Shown here: in pieces, positions 61,906-64,000 of the stretch
Position numbering within the stretch: the stretch's first letter is position 1
Layout: the number at the start of each line of letters is the position of its first letter
Assembly: GCF_900107125.1 (NCBI RefSeq)
Contig: NZ_FNOU01000018.1
Coordinates: 1 to 64,000, forward strand
Length of the DNA: 64,000 nt
Reading direction: 5' to 3'
Source of the DNA: Eubacterium barkeri
Lineage (GTDB): Bacteria; Bacillota; Clostridia; Eubacteriales; Eubacteriaceae
The notes under the pieces: generated by a model
The model's input: only the letters and a program-made list of their open reading frames with translations
What the model was told of the DNA's origin: nothing
The model's database searches: none
Translations under genes and position numbers: made by a program

Positions 61906-62853
61906 ATGAAGATCAAAAAATTTAAAAAAGGGGACAATGTCCTGGGTTATTTATTCATTAAAAACCAACTGGTGAAAACCGCTGCCAATGGGAGCCGTTA
62001 TTTTAATATGACCCTTTCCGATGCGGACTTCGATACAATTGAAGCCAAGATGTGGAATGTTCAGGAGGCCGATGAGGAAGAATTTACCGGTGGCCAACTG
62101 ATTAAAATCAAGGGGGTGGTCCAGGAGTATAATGGTCGTCTCCAGCTTATTGTGAACCGGATTCGTCAGGCCAATGCCGGGGATGATGTGGCGCTGGATG
62201 ATTACGTCCAGACGGCACCGGTGAAGGTGGCTGAGATGATGGCTGATGTGTACGCCACCATTGATGGCTTTGAGAATGGGGATTTAGCCACAATTACCCG
62301 GACCATCCTCTCAGATAAGGAGGATAAGCTGACCTATGTACCGGCGGCTAAATCCTTTCACCATGCCATTAAGGGCGGACTGTTGTATCATACCTGGTCT
62401 ATGCTGCAAATCGGAAAATCCCTTACACCTCTGTATCCCTTTTTAAACAGCGATCTGCTGTATGCGGGCATCCTCCTCCACGATATCGGAAAGATTACGG
62501 AAATGGTGTCCGATGCCAACGGCAGTGTGTCCGATTATTCCCCGGAGGGGAAGCTCCTGGGGCATATTGTGACGGAAATTGTGGAAATTGAGGAATACGG
62601 CAAGCGTTTAGGGACCGATGCTGAGGTACTCCTTCTCCTCAAGCATATGATTTTATCCCATCACTATGAAGCGGAGTACGGCTCTCCGGTGCGCCCCATG
62701 TTCCCTGAGGCGGAGCTTCTGCACCATATCGATATTATTGATGCCCGGATGAACACCATGGAGAAGATTGAAAAGGGACTGGAGCCTGGCAGCTTTTCTG
62801 AAAAGGTATGGGGATTAGATAATATCCAAATGTATCGGCCTTCAATCAAATAA
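61906..62853 (+). CDS. yhaM: YhaM-family 3'-5' exoribonuclease
   Basis: A 315-residue protein with an N-terminal OB-fold (YLFIKNQLVKTAANGSRYFN) and a C-terminal HD domain: FHHAIKGGLLYHTWSM, LLHDIGKITE and ILSHHYEAEYGSP, all metal-binding residues of the family. It degrades single-stranded RNA or DNA ends. Length and domain order match B. subtilis YhaM. Starts 12 bp after the aminotransferase stop. Confidence 0.9.
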   Translation: MKIKKFKKGDNVLGYLFIKNQLVKTAANGSRYFNMTLSDADFDTIEAKMWNVQEADEEEFTGGQLIKIKGVVQEYNGRLQLIVNRIRQANAGDDVALDDYVQTAPVKVAEMMADVYATIDGFENGDLATITRTILSDKEDKLTYVPAAKSFHHAIKGGLLYHTWSMLQIGKSLTPLYPFLNSDLLYAGILLHDIGKITEMVSDANGSVSDYSPEGKLLGHIVTEIVEIEEYGKRLGTDAEVLLLLKHMILSHHYEAEYGSPVRPMFPEAELLHHIDIIDARMNTMEKIEKGLEPGSFSEKVWGLDNIQMYRPSIK

Positions 62854-62912
62854 CTTAAAAGAGGGTTACAATCGTTAAGCCTTCCTTAAAGGTCGTCGGT
62901 TATCATAGGATC

Positions 62913-63260
62913 ATGAAATTAGAAATTTATGAAAAACCGGCCGTAGAGGTCGGTTCGGAGGATATCCGAATACAAAGTATATTAGTGGGTTTGGAAAACT
63001 CGGGATTGACCACAGAGCGGTATGATTTGTTTGCCAATCCAGACGAGTTTGAAAGCAATGTGACCCTAAAGGCACTGATGGATCAGGAAGGGCTTGACGC
63101 ATTGCCGGCATTTTTTGTGGATGATGGACTGCTTCATTGGGGGAATTATCCAGAAAATGGAGCTTTTTTAAAGTGGTTTGATCGAGACTGTGGTGGTGGT
63201 TGCTGTCATTCTGAAAAAAATGGCTGTTGTAAAAAATGTGGAGGCGGTAAAGATGCATAG
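62913..63260 (+). CDS. ArsD-like protein with cysteine-rich tail
   Basis: A 115-residue protein matching the ArsD arsenic metallochaperone fold: an opening strand MKLEIYEKPAVEVG, then TTERYDLFANPDEFESN, VTLKALMDQEGLDALPAFFV and YPENGAFLKWF. The N-terminal CC...C metal motif of ArsD is missing; YEKPAVEVGSED takes that place. Instead the C-terminal tail carries CGGGCCHSEKNGCCKKCGGG, six cysteines and a His. Metal or metalloid binding at the tail is likely. No arsR, arsA, arsB or arsC gene is near. Overlaps the lipoprotein gene by 8 bp. Confidence 0.78.
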   Translation: MKLEIYEKPAVEVGSEDIRIQSILVGLENSGLTTERYDLFANPDEFESNVTLKALMDQEGLDALPAFFVDDGLLHWGNYPENGAFLKWFDRDCGGGCCHSEKNGCCKKCGGGKDA

Positions 63261-63753
63261 GCAAAAAAATTGGATAAAAAAGGGGAGCGTCGTTATTTTA
63301 GCGACGCTATTATTCAGCACGATTGTGTCGGGTTGTGCGACAAATACAAACGGTACTGTGAGTGAGGCAAAGTATATTAGTTTTATCGTCGGAAAATTTA
63401 CCAGTATGTCTACCGCCGCCAAAGGCATGGATGATCAGGTGAAAAACTTTTCTGAAAGCAGTCTTTCAGATTCCAAGTGGGTCGAAACCACCAAGGGATA
63501 TATCGGGACACTCACAGCGGATTGCGATGAAATTATAAATTTCCAGAAGGCTCCGGAAAGTTTTTCGGATGTTCACAGCCAACTGGTTACCCTCGCAACC
63601 CAAGGGAAGGAAGCCTTGACTGAATATTCTGAGGGGATTGATACCAAGGATTTTGATACCCTGCGCAGTGCCAATAGCAAAATTGCCCAGATGGCCGATA
63701 GCATGGGCGGTTATGTTCAGACATTAAATGCTAAGCTTGGGGAACTCCAATAA
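63253..63753 (+). CDS. Putative lipoprotein with helical domain
   Basis: A 166-residue protein from ATG 63253 with GGAGGCGGTAAAG upstream. The signal peptide (basic HRQKNWIKK, hydrophobic core, then lipobox VSGC) predicts a membrane-anchored lipoprotein. The mature part is mainly helical (about 35-166) with many Ser/Thr/Lys residues and no motif I recognise. Translationally coupled to the ArsD-like gene, so a shared metal-related role is possible but unproven. Confidence 0.75.
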   Translation: MHRQKNWIKKGSVVILATLLFSTIVSGCATNTNGTVSEAKYISFIVGKFTSMSTAAKGMDDQVKNFSESSLSDSKWVETTKGYIGTLTADCDEIINFQKAPESFSDVHSQLVTLATQGKEALTEYSEGIDTKDFDTLRSANSKIAQMADSMGGYVQTLNAKLGELQ

Positions 63754-63762
63754 GAAAAAATG

Positions 63763-63797
63763 AAAGAGCTGTCTCTTAATGAGCGGGCTCTTTTTTT
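63763..63797 (+). terminator. Terminator after the lipoprotein gene
   Basis: Stem aaagagc/gctcttt with a run of seven T. Confidence 0.85.
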
Positions 63798-63828
63798 CGT
63801 TAAATCCATAATTATTCGTGTCTGCCAA

Positions 63829-63857
63829 TTGTATTTTAGAGTCACCTCATATATAAT
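63829..63857 (+). promoter_or_regulatory. Promoter of the second MATE gene
   Basis: TTGTAT (63829-63834), 17-bp spacer and TATAAT (63852-63857), about 50 bp before the start codon. Confidence 0.7.
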
Positions 63858-63906
63858 AAGTAGGGTTTTAATGGGAAAATGGTGTGCCTAGAAAGGATGT
63901 GTTGGT

Positions 63907-64000
63907 GTGGAAAAAGATATGACAAAAGGAAGTCCAGCCCGGATTTTAATTTTTTTCACCCTCCCCATGCTCATTGGCAATCTTTTCCAGCAGTTTTACA
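63907..64000 (+). CDS. MATE-family transporter (3' end outside window)
   Basis: The visible 31 codons read VEKDMTKGSPARILIFFTLP (first residue Met if GTG starts) and then MLIGNLFQQFY, the standard opening of MATE transporters. GTG at 63907 has AAAGGA nine bases upstream; ATG 63919 is an alternative. The rest lies beyond the window. It is distinct from the MATE gene at 29430. Confidence 0.8.
   Translation, partial: MEKDMTKGSPARILIFFTLPMLIGNLFQQFY

Noticed and set aside
1-64000. CRISPR array, insertion sequence, prophage, tRNA or rRNA
   Set aside because: No regularly spaced repeats with spacers, no transposase or integrase and no RNA gene pattern were seen. Short tRNA genes cannot be fully excluded by eye.

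Overview
The window reads as chromosomal DNA of an anaerobic Bacillota, most likely a Clostridia/Eubacteriales member. This is inferred from strong AGGAGG ribosome sites, DppABCDF- and Opp-type importers, a YitT protein, LytTR and KdpDE-type two-component systems, PAS/GGDEF/EAL giants, ferredoxin-like proteins, a YhaM exonuclease and a crcB fluoride riboswitch. About half the bases are G+C by eye. No rRNA, tRNA, CRISPR array, insertion sequence or phage block was seen. No gene-free stretch exceeds about 265 bases.

Region 1 (1-10.6 kb) opens inside a very large secreted protein with RCC1 repeats. A YoeB/RelB-type toxin-antitoxin cassette follows on the other strand, flanked by two near-identical 100-bp copies of the 3' end of that surface gene. 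Then comes a seven-gene operon in which every junction overlaps: a 39-residue peptide, a small anchored protein, an HprK-like kinase, a PqqD-like protein, an S24/S26 peptidase, an ABC exporter and a nucleotidyltransferase. It resembles a peptide-modification and export (RiPP-like) system without the cyclase or modifying enzymes of the known classes. It is the best candidate here for an undescribed system.

Region 2 (10.6-30.8 kb) is mixed housekeeping and transport: LysR + MetQ lipoprotein, a metallo-hydrolase/DUF3006 pair, AzlCD, a dipeptide/nickel-type ABC importer with a Crp/Fnr regulator, N-acetyltransferases, a ferredoxin-type protein, a DHH phosphoesterase, an aconitase-like hydratase, a LytTR two-component system and a MATE pump. 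Between DUF3006 and azlC lies a dense cluster of DnaA-box-like nonamers, far from any visible dnaA.

Region 3 (30.9-40.9 kb) is signalling: a truncated KdpD-like kinase with a KdpE-like regulator, a TPR protein behind tandem 31-bp repeats, and two overlapping giant genes (REC-GGDEF-EAL-PAS-REC-GGDEF-PAS, then a five-PAS hybrid kinase with two receivers). A decayed MerR/TipAS gene ends the block.

Region 4 (40.9-56.8 kb) is a sugar-type catabolic island: a class II aldolase fused to a PHP phosphoesterase, a HAD phosphatase, four DeoC-like aldolases, a GntR/UTRA regulator, an FGGY kinase, a long transaldolase and a split transketolase. A shared GntR-type operator sits in or beside consensus promoters at three unit starts. 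Terminators divide the units. A hydantoinase/oxoprolinase-type pair (HyuA/HyuB) and a cupin form a separate unit. No sugar transporter is present.

Region 5 (56.8-64 kb) holds YitT, two tandem crcB genes under a fluoride riboswitch, a V4R protein coupled to a diguanylate cyclase, an aminotransferase, YhaM, an ArsD-like protein with relocated cysteines, a lipoprotein, and the start of a second MATE transporter.
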